Part shown: one piece after another, positions 1 to 8,884 of the stretch
How the letters are laid out: every line of letters starts with the position of its first letter
Position numbering within the stretch: the stretch's first letter is position 1
NCBI RefSeq assembly: GCF_006715165.1
Contig: NZ_VFMS01000001.1
Location: 62,001-126,000, forward strand
Reading direction: 5' to 3'
From: Arthrobacter sp. SLBN-122
GTDB taxonomy: Bacteria > Actinomycetota > Actinomycetes > Actinomycetales > Micrococcaceae
Length of the DNA stretch: 64,000 nucleotides
Notes under the pieces: generated by a model
What the model saw: only the letters and a program-made list of their open reading frames with translations
Databases searched by the model: none
Told to the model about the DNA's origin: nothing
Position numbers and translations under genes: made by a program

Positions 1-2016
1 TTTGTTGCAGACATTCCCGTTGATGCTTCGCACCCCAGCTTTGCTGCGCTCAGCGGCGTCGCCGAAGGCCTGCGCAGCCTGGATGTCCCTGCCCTGATGC
101 TGTGGGGTCCGCGCGACCCGATCTTTTCCGACCGCTACCTGAAGGACCTCATCGGCCGCCTCCCGCACGCCGACGTGCACCGCTACGAGGGCGCGGGACA
201 CCTGCTCGCGGAAGACCGCGACATCGCACCGGCCGTCTTCGACTGGCTTGCCGGGCGGGTTACCGGTTCCGGGGAGGACTCACCAGCGGTTCGGCGCAGC
301 ATGCCGCAGGTACCGGCCGGCGAGGGTTTCCGGCCCCTATGGTCGCTCCTCGCGGAACTGGCAGCCGGTCCCTCCCAAGGTGAACCGGCCGTCGTCGAAA
401 TGAAAGCCGACGGCACCGTTGCCCGTTCCCTTACATGGCAGCAGCTGGACAATGCTGTGGGCCGCCTCGCCGCCGGCCTGGACCGGGCAGGCGTCAGGCC
501 CGGCAGCAGGGTGAGCCTGATGGTCCCGCCCGGGGTCGACCTGACCGTAGCCCTATATGCCTGCCTGCGGCTGGGAGCCGTCGTGGTAGTGGCCGATGCC
601 GGCCTGGGCACCAGGGGGCTGAGCCGGGCCGTCAAGGGGGCCACCCCCGATTTCCTGATCGGTATCGATAAGGCGCTGGCCGCCGCCCGGGTGCTGGGAT
701 GGCCGGCCAGGCGCATCAGCGTCCGCGACCTGCCGGCTGCCCGCCGCCGGATCCTTGGGGTTGAGACCTCCCTCGCCGCCCTGGCAAGGGAGGGGTCCAG
801 GCCTACCGCTTGGCCTAATGACGGCGGCGCATCACACCCGGACCCGGACTCCCCCGCCGCGGTGCTCTTCACCTCCGGTTCCACCGGTCCTGCCAAGGGC
901 GTGGTGTACACGCATCGGCAGCTCGCCGCGATGCGGGACACCGTGGCCGAAACCTTCGGGATCCATCCGGGCCAGCGGCTGGTGGCAGGCTTCGCACCCT
1001 TCGCCTTGCTGGGGCCGGCACTGGGAACCGTGTCCGTGACGCCGGCTATGGACGTCACCGCTCCACGGACCCTGACGGCACGTGCCCTCGCGGACGCCGC
1101 GGCGGCCATCGATGCCACGGTGGTGTTCGCGTCCCCGGCTGCCCTGCGCAATGTCGCCGCCACCAGCGGCGGACTGACCGCTGAAGGCACTGCCGCCCTG
1201 AAACGCGTCGAACTGCTGCTCTCCGCCGGCGCCCCCGTCCCGGAACCGCTCCTTGCCGAGGTGCAGCGGCTGCTGCCGGGCGCCTCCCTGCACACCCCCT
1301 ACGGAATGACTGAGGCGCTGCCCGTCACGGACATCAGCCTGGAACAGATCCTGGCCGCCAGCGCCGACGCCGAATCCGGAGCAAAACCCGGGACCGGCAA
1401 CGGCGTCTGCGTGGGCCGGCCCGTCCACGGCGCCCGGGTAGCCCTCATCCCGCTGGCAGCGGACGGCACCGCGCCCGGCTCCCTGCCTGTCACGGAGGCC
1501 GGGATCACGGGAGAAATCCTGGTCAGTGCCCCGCATGTCAAGGAAGCGTATGACCGGCTCTGGCTGACCGAAGAAGCCAGTGCCGCTGAGTCCGGCTGGC
1601 ACCGCACCGGCGATGTGGGGCACTTCGACGCCGACGGCCGGCTGTGGGTGGAAGGCCGCATTGCGCACGTCATCACGGCGCCTGGTGCGGTGGTGACCCC
1701 TGTTGGCGCGGAACAGGCCATTGAACGCCTGGCCGGTATCCGCATGGCCGCAATTGTTGGCGTGGGACCGGCGGGGACGCAGGCTGTCACCGCCGTCGTG
1801 GAGACCGTCCCGCCCGTCCGGAAAGCCGGGCCCGCCGGCGTGGACCTGGCCGGAAAGGTCCGGGAAGCTGCCCGCACGGCAGGCGTCTCCGTGGCCGCTG
1901 TCCTGGTTGTCCCCGCACAGCCCACCGACATCAGGCACAACGCGAAGATTGACCGGACGCGGCTGTCCCGATGGGCTTCCTCCGTCCTGGCCGGCGGCCG
2001 CCCGGGGACCCCATGA
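1..2016 (+). CDS. oleBC: OleBC fusion, beta-lactone decarboxylase/beta-lactone synthetase (5' partial)
   Basis: The reading frame is open to the left edge, so the N-terminus lies outside. The first ~85 visible residues are the C-terminal end of an alpha/beta-hydrolase of the haloalkane dehalogenase type: a DVPALMLWGPRDP strand and the catalytic-His region EGAGHLLAEDRD. After a short linker comes an AMP-dependent synthetase domain with the nucleotide-binding loop FTSGSTGPAKGV near visible residue 290. In Micrococcaceae the OleB and OleC activities are fused like this. OleC closes a beta-hydroxy acid to a beta-lactone with ATP, and OleB decarboxylates it to a cis-olefin. The stop overlaps the start of oleD (ATGA). 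Expected upstream is oleA, a thiolase. A generic acyl-CoA synthetase is less likely because of the fusion and the neighbour. Confidence 0.88.
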   Translation, partial: FVADIPVDASHPSFAALSGVAEGLRSLDVPALMLWGPRDPIFSDRYLKDLIGRLPHADVHRYEGAGHLLAEDRDIAPAVFDWLAGRVTGSGEDSPAVRRSMPQVPAGEGFRPLWSLLAELAAGPSQGEPAVVEMKADGTVARSLTWQQLDNAVGRLAAGLDRAGVRPGSRVSLMVPPGVDLTVALYACLRLGAVVVVADAGLGTRGLSRAVKGATPDFLIGIDKALAAARVLGWPARRISVRDLPAARRRILGVETSLAALAREGSRPTAWPNDGGASHPDPDSPAAVLFTSGSTGPAKGVVYTHRQLAAMRDTVAETFGIHPGQRLVAGFAPFALLGPALGTVSVTPAMDVTAPRTLTARALADAAAAIDATVVFASPAALRNVAATSGGLTAEGTAALKRVELLLSAGAPVPEPLLAEVQRLLPGASLHTPYGMTEALPVTDISLEQILAASADAESGAKPGTGNGVCVGRPVHGARVALIPLAADGTAPGSLPVTEAGITGEILVSAPHVKEAYDRLWLTEEASAAESGWHRTGDVGHFDADGRLWVEGRIAHVITAPGAVVTPVGAEQAIERLAGIRMAAIVGVGPAGTQAVTAVVETVPPVRKAGPAGVDLAGKVREAARTAGVSVAAVLVVPAQPTDIRHNAKIDRTRLSRWASSVLAGGRPGTP

Positions 2017-2984
2017 AGATCCTGGTCACCGGCGCCAGCGGGCTGCTGGGCCGGGAAGTCGCGGGGCAACTGGTGCGCAAAGGCTATGACGTCACCACCT
2101 TCCAGCGGCGCCCTTCAGGGGTCGACGGCGCCACGGACCACTGCGGCTCCCTCGCCGACGATGCTGCCGTCAGGGGCGCCGTCCAGGGTGCCGAAGCAGT
2201 CATCCACCTGGCAGCAAAGGTCTCCTTCACCGGCCGTCCCGCGGAGTTTGACGAGGTAAACGTCCAGGGCACCCGCCGCCTGCTCCTGGCCGCCCGCGGG
2301 GCCGGGGTGCGGGACGTGGTTTTCGTGTCCTCGCCGTCAGTGGCCAACTCAGGTGCCGCCATCGCAGGCCTGGGTGCGGAACCGGCGGACCCGGACCGTG
2401 CCCATGGTGACTACTCCCGCACCAAGGCGCAGGCCGAACTGCTGGCCCTTGCCGCGGACGCCCCGGACTTTCGTGTTGCCGCCGTGCGGCCGCATGTGGT
2501 CTGGGGGCCCGGGGACACCCAGCTGGTGGAACGGGTGCTGGAGCGGGCGGCCCGGCACCGGCTGCCGCTGCTGGACGCGGGCGCCGCCCTGATCGACACC
2601 ACGTACGTGGACAACGCTGCGGCAGCGATCGTTGCCGCGCTGAAGCGGATCAGCCACATCCATGGCAGGGCGCTGGTTGTCACCAACGGGGAGCCACGGC
2701 CGGTGGGCGAACTCATTGCCGGCATCTGTGCCGCAGGCGGTGCGCCCGCTCCGTCATGGTCCCTGCCGGGGCGGCTTGCCCGGATTGCCGGTTCCGCCGT
2801 GGAAAGGGTGTGGCTGGGGCTGGGAAAGCAGGACGAACCGCCCATGACGAAGTTCCTTGCTGAACAGCTGTCCACTGCCCACTGGTTCGACCAGCGCGAG
2901 ACCCGGAAGCTCCTCGACTGGACTCCGGCTGTATCGATCGATGAAGGCCTGGCAAGGCTGGCCGTGCACTACGGCTCCCGCTGA
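2013..2984 (+). CDS. oleD: OleD-type NAD(P)-dependent 2-alkyl-3-oxoalkanoate reductase
   Basis: Extended short-chain dehydrogenase/epimerase of 323 aa. The N-terminal Rossmann glycine motif TGASGLLG lies at residues ~5-12 and the catalytic Tyr-x-x-x-Lys is in DYSRTKAQAE. OleD reduces the beta-keto acid made by OleA to the beta-hydroxy acid that OleC uses. The start ATG at 2013 overlaps the oleBC stop by 4 nt, indicating translational coupling. An earlier in-frame ATG at 1971 is buried in oleBC and is not favoured. Family assignment is secure; the Ole role rests on the oleBC neighbour. Confidence 0.85.
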   Translation: MKILVTGASGLLGREVAGQLVRKGYDVTTFQRRPSGVDGATDHCGSLADDAAVRGAVQGAEAVIHLAAKVSFTGRPAEFDEVNVQGTRRLLLAARGAGVRDVVFVSSPSVANSGAAIAGLGAEPADPDRAHGDYSRTKAQAELLALAADAPDFRVAAVRPHVVWGPGDTQLVERVLERAARHRLPLLDAGAALIDTTYVDNAAAAIVAALKRISHIHGRALVVTNGEPRPVGELIAGICAAGGAPAPSWSLPGRLARIAGSAVERVWLGLGKQDEPPMTKFLAEQLSTAHWFDQRETRKLLDWTPAVSIDEGLARLAVHYGSR

Positions 2985-3013
2985 CATGACCGTCCGGACC
3001 GGCCGAACCCGCG

Positions 3014-3982
3014 TTACCAGCGGCCGTTGCGGGGCCGCGGCTGGCACACCGGGCAGGTGTGGGACGAGCGGTTCATGAACTGCTCGCGGCGGATGATCGC
3101 CTGGATTCCTGCTGCCGCGCATCTCCTGCACGGCTCACCCTGGCGGCCGTAGGCGTTGAGGGACCGGTCGAAGTAGCCTGAGGCACCGTTGACGTTGACG
3201 TACAGCGAATCAAAGCTCGTTCCTCCTGCTGCCAGGGCATCGAGCATGACCTCCCGGGCGGCATCGAGGACCCGTTGCGCCTCGCCCCGGCGAAGGGTGT
3301 CCGTGGGCCGGGCGTAATGCAGCTTGGCGCGCCACAGCGCTTCATCTGCGTAGATATTTCCGATTCCCGAGACCAGGCCCTGGTCCAGCAAAGCCCGTTT
3401 CAGCCCCGTTTTGCGTTTGCGCAGGCGGCGGTAGAAAAGATCGAACGAGAACGCGGGGTCCAAGGGATCCCGGGCGATGTGGGCCGCTTCCTCTGCGATG
3501 AGTGGAAGGGGGAATTCCGCGAGGCCGCCCGGGCCGCCGTCGTCCGTGGGTACCAGGGCGGTGACAAAGAGGCCGCCGAAGATCCGCTGGTCCACGAAGC
3601 GCAGCTGGTCCGGCATGCCGTCACGGGGGCTCAGCCGGAACCGGACCTTGAGGTGCTTTTCATCGGGAACGCCGGGGCCCTGCATCAGCAGCTGCCCGCT
3701 CATGCCAAGGTGCGCCATGAGTGCCACGCCCGGCACGGGGGAATCTTCGGGGTTCCCGGGAAGCGGGGCGGTGGCGTCCACCAGCGGCATCCACAGGAAC
3801 TTGCCGCGGCGCACGACGTCGGACACCGTAGCGCCTTCGAGGTTGCCGATGAAGTCCCCGGCCCCGAGGGCGTGGCGCCGGATGGAGCGCGGATCAATGA
3901 CGTCCACAGCGCCGATGGTCCTGCCGCGGACCCAGTTCACCAGGCCGCGGCGCACCACTTCCACCTCGGGCAGTTCAGGCAC
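3014..3982 (-). CDS. mutM: Formamidopyrimidine-DNA glycosylase
   Basis: Base-excision repair enzyme of 322 aa that removes 8-oxoguanine and formamidopyrimidines and nicks the abasic site. It begins [14 protein letters not shown], with the catalytic N-terminal Pro2 and Glu3. A conserved Lys lies in RRGKFLW. The C-terminal zinc finger has four cysteines in CRRCAAAG and CPVCQ. It is the last gene of the run coaD-yceD-rpmF-rnc-mutM and starts 6 nt after rnc ends, an arrangement conserved in Actinobacteria. Confidence 0.96.
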   Translation of the reverse strand: MPELPEVEVVRRGLVNWVRGRTIGAVDVIDPRSIRRHALGAGDFIGNLEGATVSDVVRRGKFLWMPLVDATAPLPGNPEDSPVPGVALMAHLGMSGQLLMQGPGVPDEKHLKVRFRLSPRDGMPDQLRFVDQRIFGGLFVTALVPTDDGGPGGLAEFPLPLIAEEAAHIARDPLDPAFSFDLFYRRLRKRKTGLKRALLDQGLVSGIGNIYADEALWRAKLHYARPTDTLRRGEAQRVLDAAREVMLDALAAGGTSFDSLYVNVNGASGYFDRSLNAYGRQGEPCRRCAAAGIQAIIRREQFMNRSSHTCPVCQPRPRNGRW

Positions 3983-3988
3983 GGGGCG

Positions 3989-4717
3989 CTACTTGGCTGC
4001 TACGGAGCCTGCGGAGGTGCCGGGTGCAACCTGGGCCGCGGCACCGGAGAGTACGCGCCAGGCGTCGGCTGCCGCTTCCTGTTCGGCTTCCTTCTTGGAA
4101 TGGCCCGAGCCCTTGCCATAGGCCGTGCCGCCGATGTTCAGCACCGCCGTGAAGGTGCGGGCATGGTCCGGGCCGGAGCCGTCCACTGCGTAGTGGATGC
4201 TGCCCAGCTGCCGGCTGGCGGCGAGCTCCTGGATGTTGGTCTTCCAGTCGGTGCCGGCGCCCAGGACGGCGGCGTCCTTCAGCAAGGGACCGACCAGACG
4301 CATGACCAGTTGGCGCGCGGTCTCGATGTCGTTGGAAACGTAGGTGGCCCCGATCAGGGCCTCCATGGTGTCCGCGAGGATGGAGGCTTTGTTCTTGCCG
4401 TGGGTGAGCTTTTCGCCCTGACCCAGGTAGATGTACTCCCCGATGCCGAGGCTCCGGCCGATGCCGGCCAGGGCCCGGGTGCTGACGACGGCGGAGCGGC
4501 GCTTGGCGAGTTCGCCTTCGGGCAGCTCCGGGTTGTCCCGGTAGAGGGCGTCGGTGACGGAGAATCCCAGAATGGAGTCGCCCAGGAACTCGAGCCGCTC
4601 GTTGGTGGGTATGCCGCCGTTCTCGTACGCGTATGAACGGTGGGTGAGCGCAAGACGAAGCGTCCCGGCGTCAATAGTGACACCGAGACGCTTCAGAAGC
4701 TCTTCAGTTGAAGACAT
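3989..4717 (-). CDS. rnc: Ribonuclease III
   Basis: Double-strand-specific endoribonuclease of 242 aa that processes rRNA precursors. The RNase III signature ERLEFLGDSILG lies at residues 40-51, with metal-binding Glu and Asp. A second acidic patch is in DTMEALIGATYV. The C-terminal third is a dsRNA-binding domain ending in HSKKEAEQEAAADA. It follows rpmF by 20 nt in the coaD-to-mutM cluster and is probably co-transcribed. Confidence 0.97.
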   Translation of the reverse strand: MSSTEELLKRLGVTIDAGTLRLALTHRSYAYENGGIPTNERLEFLGDSILGFSVTDALYRDNPELPEGELAKRRSAVVSTRALAGIGRSLGIGEYIYLGQGEKLTHGKNKASILADTMEALIGATYVSNDIETARQLVMRLVGPLLKDAAVLGAGTDWKTNIQELAASRQLGSIHYAVDGSGPDHARTFTAVLNIGGTAYGKGSGHSKKEAEQEAAADAWRVLSGAAAQVAPGTSAGSVAAK

Positions 4718-4737
4718 CAGTCAGCCTGTTGGGCCGA

Positions 4738-4941
4738 TTAGACGTCAGCGACCTTGCGGCCCTTGTACTCAAGGAACAGCGCAGTGCCGGCAGAGTCGGT
4801 AACGACCTTTGCCTGGTGCGGCAGGCTGTAGGTGACCTGGCCGTTCTCGACGGTCTTCACCAGGTGGGGGGCGGTCGCCTTCCACTGCGAGCGGCGGGCG
4901 CGGGTATTCGAGCGAGACATTTTCCGCTTGGGAACAGCCAC
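4738..4941 (-). CDS. rpmF: 50S ribosomal protein L32
   Basis: Small basic ribosomal protein of 67 aa starting [20 protein letters not shown], the family hallmark. It has no cysteine, so it is the zinc-independent form without the usual CxxC...CxxC ribbon. It lies between the YceD-family gene and rnc, as in many bacteria. Confidence 0.97.
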   Translation of the reverse strand: MAVPKRKMSRSNTRARRSQWKATAPHLVKTVENGQVTYSLPHQAKVVTDSAGTALFLEYKGRKVADV

Positions 4942-4977
4942 GGCTAACTCATTTCTCTCTAGACAAACACGTACAAA

Positions 4978-5526
4978 TCAATTTTGCCGGTCAGGCTTAG
5001 CCATATCAGCTAGGGCAGCCCAGCGAGGATCCAGGACCTCGTGGTGGTGCCCCGGCTCGTCTTCCAGGCGAACTCCGCATTCGGAGCAAAGGCCCTGGCA
5101 GTCTTCCCGGCACACCGGCTGGAACGGCAGATTGGTGACAACCGCGTCCCGCAACACCGGTTCAAGATCGATTACATCGTGCTCGACTCGACGTTGCTCT
5201 TCATCTTCTTCTCCGTCCGAAAGCGGGACGCCCTCGTAGAAGAAAAGTTCTTGCACATTGACCTCAAGGTCATACGCAAGGGGATCCAGGCATCGGCCGC
5301 ACTCACCTGTAACTTCGGCAAGCACGGTTCCTGATACCAGAATTCCTTCGTGTACGGCCTCAAGCCTCAGATCCAGCTCGACATCCGAGCCTTCCTGAAC
5401 ACCAATGAGCGCCACACCAAGATCACCCGGTGCGGGTACATGTTCCTTCAGCGTCCGCATGCTTCCCGGACTGCGTCCGAGGTCCTTGACGTCGAACGCC
5501 AGGGGCGAACCAGCATCTCTGTTAAT
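4978..5526 (-). CDS. DUF177/YceD-family protein with probable ATT start
   Basis: YceD-family protein, usually co-encoded with L32 and thought to act in large-subunit rRNA or ribosome biogenesis. Cysteines in ECGRCLDP and CREDCQGLCSECG match the family's probable metal site. The first ATG (5460) gives 160 aa but cuts off the conserved segment SPLAFDVKDLGRSPGS. Reading on in frame reaches ATT at 5524-5526, preceded at 5 nt by AGGAG, and then a stop upstream. No ATG, GTG or TTG exists in that stretch, so I infer an ATT start and 182 aa. The conservative alternative is 4978..5460. Confidence 0.85.
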   Translation of the reverse strand: MNRDAGSPLAFDVKDLGRSPGSMRTLKEHVPAPGDLGVALIGVQEGSDVELDLRLEAVHEGILVSGTVLAEVTGECGRCLDPLAYDLEVNVQELFFYEGVPLSDGEEDEEQRRVEHDVIDLEPVLRDAVVTNLPFQPVCREDCQGLCSECGVRLEDEPGHHHEVLDPRWAALADMAKPDRQN

Positions 5527-5531
5527 GAGAA

Positions 5532-5536
5532 CTCCT
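5532..5536 (-). promoter_or_regulatory. Ribosome binding site AGGAG for the YceD-family gene
   Basis: Minus-strand AGGAG sits 5 nt before the ATT codon at 5526. No comparable Shine-Dalgarno precedes the in-frame ATG at 5460. It supports the unusual start. Confidence 0.6.
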
Positions 5537-5624
5537 GTTGAACATATGACCGACGTACCATCTTAGCCTGAAGAGCCGCAGCGACTCAAACCGGCAGGAG
5601 GAAGCGCCGAAGTACCGATCCAGC

Positions 5625-6125
5625 CTACCGCTTTGGCTGCTGATCCGGCGAAGGCTCGCCGGAAACCAGCCGGCGGTGCACCGATCGGGGGACGTAGTCC
5701 GACACGCTGCCACCCAGGACCGACACCTCTTTGATCAGGGTGGACGACAGATGGACGTAGCTGGCCTCGGCCGGGAGGAAGACGGTCTCCACCCCACTCA
5801 GCTGCCGGTTCATGGTGGCCATGGGAAGCTCATAGTCAAAGTCCGACGAGGACCTCAGTCCCTTGACGATGGCCGACACACCGCGCTGCCGGCAGTACTC
5901 CGCCAGGAGCCCCTCGCCCACCGGTTCCACCACGATCCCCTTAAGCAGCGCCAGGGTTTCGCGAGCCATTTCCAGGCGTTCCTCCAGGCTGAACATGTAC
6001 TTCTTGGCGTAGTTGGTGGAGATGGCCACGATGACCTCGTCAAAGAGGCCGGCAGCCCGTGCGATGACTTCGAGATGGCCGTTGTGGATGGGGTCGAAGG
6101 ATCCGGGGCACACAGCGCGTCTCAT
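5625..6125 (-). CDS. coaD: Phosphopantetheine adenylyltransferase
   Basis: Coenzyme A pathway enzyme of 166 aa that transfers AMP from ATP to 4'-phosphopantetheine. The nucleotidyltransferase motif GSFDPIHNGH lies at residues ~8-17 and the second substrate loop is ISTNYAKKYMFSLEERL. Length is typical. The ATG at 6125 has a minus-strand TAGGTT (6132-6137) six nt upstream, so the mRNA is probably leaderless. It diverges from the aminotransferase gene 43 nt away. Confidence 0.97.
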   Translation of the reverse strand: MRRAVCPGSFDPIHNGHLEVIARAAGLFDEVIVAISTNYAKKYMFSLEERLEMARETLALLKGIVVEPVGEGLLAEYCRQRGVSAIVKGLRSSSDFDYELPMATMNRQLSGVETVFLPAEASYVHLSSTLIKEVSVLGGSVSDYVPRSVHRRLVSGEPSPDQQPKR

Positions 6126-6131
6126 GCTCCG

Positions 6132-6137
6132 AACCTA
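6132..6137 (-). promoter_or_regulatory. -10 element for leaderless coaD mRNA
   Basis: TAGGTT on the minus strand ends 6 nt before the coaD ATG, placing the expected transcription start on the A of the start codon. Confidence 0.5.
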
Positions 6138-6156
6138 CCCCATGGAAAGGCCGGGA

Positions 6157-6162
6157 TACCAT
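6157..6162 (+). promoter_or_regulatory. -10 element for leaderless aminotransferase mRNA
   Basis: TACCAT followed by 6 nt and then ATG at 6169. It favours 6169 over the in-frame ATG at 6142, which would lie upstream of the promoter. Confidence 0.45.
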
Positions 6163-6168
6163 GACTGG

Positions 6169-7398
6169 ATGCATCCACCACGGGAACTTTCCACCCCCCT
6201 GGCACCTGCGCCCTGGCAGCGCACAGCGCTCGGAGCCAACCTCCTGGCCCCCGACGGCGGACTGGGTGTCACCATCTTCGAAGAGATGACCACCCTGGCC
6301 GTCCAAACCGGGGCGATCAACCTGGGGCAGGGCTTCCCTGACGAGGACGGGCCGGCCGAAATCCGGGAGGCGGCCCGGGCAGCCATCGCGGCGGGGGCCA
6401 ACCAGTACGCCCCCGGCAAGGGCCTGCCCGAACTCCGTAGGGCGGTGGCCGCACACCAGGAACGCTTCTACGGGCTCAGGCCGGACCCTGACACCGAGGT
6501 CATCATCACCACCGGGGCCACGGAAGGCATCGCAGCCTCCCTGCTGGCCTTCGCCGGACCGGGCGACGAGGTCCTGACGTTCGAGCCTTTCTACGACTCT
6601 TACGGCGCAGTCATTGGACTGTCCGGCGCCTCCCACGTGACCGTGCCGCTGACCGCCCCGGACTTCATGCCGGATCTGGCAGCATTGGATGCGGCCTTCA
6701 ACGAGCGGACCAAAGTGGTACTGCTGAACAATCCGCATAACCCCACCGGCGCTGTCTTTCCACCGGCTGTCCTGCAGCGCGTGGTGGAGCTGGCGGGAAA
6801 GCACGGCAGCATCATCATCACCGACGAGGTGTACGAGCACCTCACCTTCGGCGTGGCCCATACCCCGGTCGCCACCCTTCCGGGCGCCGCAGCCCGCACC
6901 ATCACCATTTCCTCTGCCGGAAAGACGTTCTCGCTGACCGGCTGGAAGATCGGCTGGCTGAGCGGACCGGAAGAACTGGTCTCCGCCGTCCGCACGGTAA
7001 AGCAGTTCCTTACCTACAGCTCAGGCACGCCCTTCCAGGGAGCGATCGCCGCCGGCCTGGCCCTGCCCGACGATTTCTACACCGGCATCGCCGCCGCCCT
7101 TGGGAAGAAACGGGACATCCTCAGCGCCGGACTCCGGGCGGCTGGGTTTGACGTCTTCACACCGCAGGGAACCTACTTCGTCAACGTAGACACTGCTCCG
7201 CTGGGCATCACGGACGCCCTGGACCTGGCCCGCCGCCTGCCGGCACTGGTGGGCGTGGCGGCCATTCCGGTTCCCGTCTTCTGCCACCCGGAAGGTGCGG
7301 AGCGGATGCGAAGCCTGCTCCGGTTTGCCTTCTGCAAGAAGACCGAGGTCCTGGAGGAGGCCGCGGCGCGGCTGGCCACCCTGGGCGGCAGGCTCTGA
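6169..7398 (+). CDS. PLP-dependent class I/II aminotransferase
   Basis: Fold-type I aminotransferase of 409 aa. The PLP-binding lysine is in SSAGKTFSLTGWK (about residue 252). The cofactor-binding NNPHNPTGAVF and ITDEVYEHL motifs are intact. It resembles the methionine/kynurenine aminotransferase and succinyl-DAP aminotransferase (DapC-like) group; the substrate cannot be fixed from sequence alone. The stop shares one base with the next start (TGATG). Start 6169 was chosen from the TACCAT promoter element; 6142 is an alternative. Confidence 0.88.
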   Translation: MHPPRELSTPLAPAPWQRTALGANLLAPDGGLGVTIFEEMTTLAVQTGAINLGQGFPDEDGPAEIREAARAAIAAGANQYAPGKGLPELRRAVAAHQERFYGLRPDPDTEVIITTGATEGIAASLLAFAGPGDEVLTFEPFYDSYGAVIGLSGASHVTVPLTAPDFMPDLAALDAAFNERTKVVLLNNPHNPTGAVFPPAVLQRVVELAGKHGSIIITDEVYEHLTFGVAHTPVATLPGAAARTITISSAGKTFSLTGWKIGWLSGPEELVSAVRTVKQFLTYSSGTPFQGAIAAGLALPDDFYTGIAAALGKKRDILSAGLRAAGFDVFTPQGTYFVNVDTAPLGITDALDLARRLPALVGVAAIPVPVFCHPEGAERMRSLLRFAFCKKTEVLEEAAARLATLGGRL

Positions 7399-8186
7399 TG
7401 TCCGGCGGCAGCGGCGGGACTGCCAGCCGCTTCCTGCGGACCACGGGCCAGCACGCCACCATCGAAACCGATGCATGTACTGATGGCGGCTATGTCCTCA
7501 GCATCGGCGGAGCCGAACAGTCCCACGTCAACCTGGACCGGCCGGAGGACATCTTTTATGAGTACCTTCGCAGGATTGGACACCTGGTGGATCTGGCGGC
7601 CCCGCCCGGCCGGCCGATCAGCGCCCTCCACCTCGGAGCCGGGGCCCTGACGCTGGCGCGGTACATCCAGGCCACCCGCCCCGGCTCGGTGCAGTACGCG
7701 GTTGAGCTGGAACGCGAGCTGCTGGACTTTGTCCTTCGGCACCTTCCCATGCCCGAGGGGACCGACCTGACCACCATCATCGGCGATGCCCGTGAAGCGC
7801 TTGGTGCGCTCGATCCCGGCCTAAGGTTCGACGTCGTAATCCTGGACATCTTTTCCGGCCCGGAAGCTCCGGCCCACATCGCCACCAGCGGCTTCTACCG
7901 TGAGGCCAGGGAACGTTTGCGCCCGGACGGCCTGCTGATCGTCAATGTGGGCGACGAGGCGGCCCTCACGCTGGTCAGGAGCCAGGTGGCGGCGATGCGG
8001 GATGTGATGGCGGATGTGGGCGCCGTTGCGGAAGCCGGCATGTTCGAGGGCAGGTACCCGGGCAACATCATCCTGGCAGGGACGCAGGGTCCATGGCCGG
8101 AAGCCTGGACAGCTGAATTGACCGCGCGTGGCCCCCACCCTGCACGTGTCTTGGCGGGAGTCGACCTGGACCCCTTCTCGGGCTAG
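7398..8186 (+). CDS. Spermidine synthase-like Rossmann methyltransferase-fold protein
   Basis: Protein of 262 aa with the SAM-type fold of spermidine synthases: glycine loop LHLGAGALTLARY, acidic strand AVELERE, GDAREAL, and DVVILDIFSG. The last motif differs from the polyamine synthase active site, so polyamine synthesis is doubtful. Annotated homologues are fused-MFS/spermidine-synthase-like proteins of unknown substrate. It is coupled to the upstream aminotransferase by a 1-nt overlap. Its stop overlaps the rsmD stop on the other strand. Confidence 0.8.
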   Translation: MSGGSGGTASRFLRTTGQHATIETDACTDGGYVLSIGGAEQSHVNLDRPEDIFYEYLRRIGHLVDLAAPPGRPISALHLGAGALTLARYIQATRPGSVQYAVELERELLDFVLRHLPMPEGTDLTTIIGDAREALGALDPGLRFDVVILDIFSGPEAPAHIATSGFYREARERLRPDGLLIVNVGDEAALTLVRSQVAAMRDVMADVGAVAEAGMFEGRYPGNIILAGTQGPWPEAWTAELTARGPHPARVLAGVDLDPFSG

Positions 8187-8836
8187 TCCCCAGGGGTGCC
8201 AGGCCCGGCAGCTTCAGGCCCGGCAGCGTCCGCCAGGTCGTCCGCAGCGATGGCATCGGGCACGAACGGTTCGGCGTACCACAACCGGGTTTCCCCGTAT
8301 TTCTTCTCTGCGAACCGCGTCATCCCATCCGGCCATTGCGGCTCCGGGGAGCGCGACGAGCGTTCCACCACCACGACGGCACCGGGGACCAGGTGCGCGG
8401 CAAGCTTCTGCAGCACCGCTGCGAGCGCGGCATCCTCCAATGGGTACGGCGGATCCAGGAACACCAGGTCCCAGGCAGCTGATTCCGCGGCGCGGTCCAG
8501 GAAAGGCTCCACCTTGGAACGGTGCACGGTAACGGTTTTGCGGCCCAGCACCCCGTTGATGAGGTCCGCGTTGCGCTGGCACACAGCACTGGCCTTGGTA
8601 TCCGACTCAACCAGGTCCACCGTCTTTGCTCCCCTGCTGGCGCTTTCCACCCCCAGCGAACCCGAGCCCGCATAAAGATCCAAAACCCGCGCGCCGGCAA
8701 TGACTTCAAAGGCGTCGAGGCGGGAAAACAGCGCTTCCTTCACCCGGTCCGTGGTTGGCCTGGTTAAGGACCCTGGAACGGCCGCCAGTGGCGTGCCGCC
8801 GGCAGCCCCGGCAATAATCCTGGTCACCGCGTCCAC
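8183..8836 (-). CDS. rsmD: 16S rRNA (guanine(966)-N(2))-methyltransferase RsmD
   Basis: Methyltransferase of 217 aa acting on the 30S subunit. The start region TRIIAGAAGGTPLAAVPG is typical of RsmD. The SAM motif is VLDLYAGSGSLGVES and the catalytic motif FLDPPYPL (DPPY). The frame has GTG at 8836 and GTG at 8827, and no other start codon before the recG stop. Either may be used; the family usually starts just before TRIIAG. It lies downstream of recG on the minus strand. The C-terminal tail is Ala/Asp/Gly rich. Confidence 0.93.
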   Translation of the reverse strand: MDAVTRIIAGAAGGTPLAAVPGSLTRPTTDRVKEALFSRLDAFEVIAGARVLDLYAGSGSLGVESASRGAKTVDLVESDTKASAVCQRNADLINGVLGRKTVTVHRSKVEPFLDRAAESAAWDLVFLDPPYPLEDAALAAVLQKLAAHLVPGAVVVVERSSRSPEPQWPDGMTRFAEKKYGETRLWYAEPFVPDAIAADDLADAAGPEAAGPGTPGD

Positions 8837-8884
8837 CGCGATCCGCCGGCGCCCGGTGCGCCTCTGCGCGCCGCGCTTCTGTTG

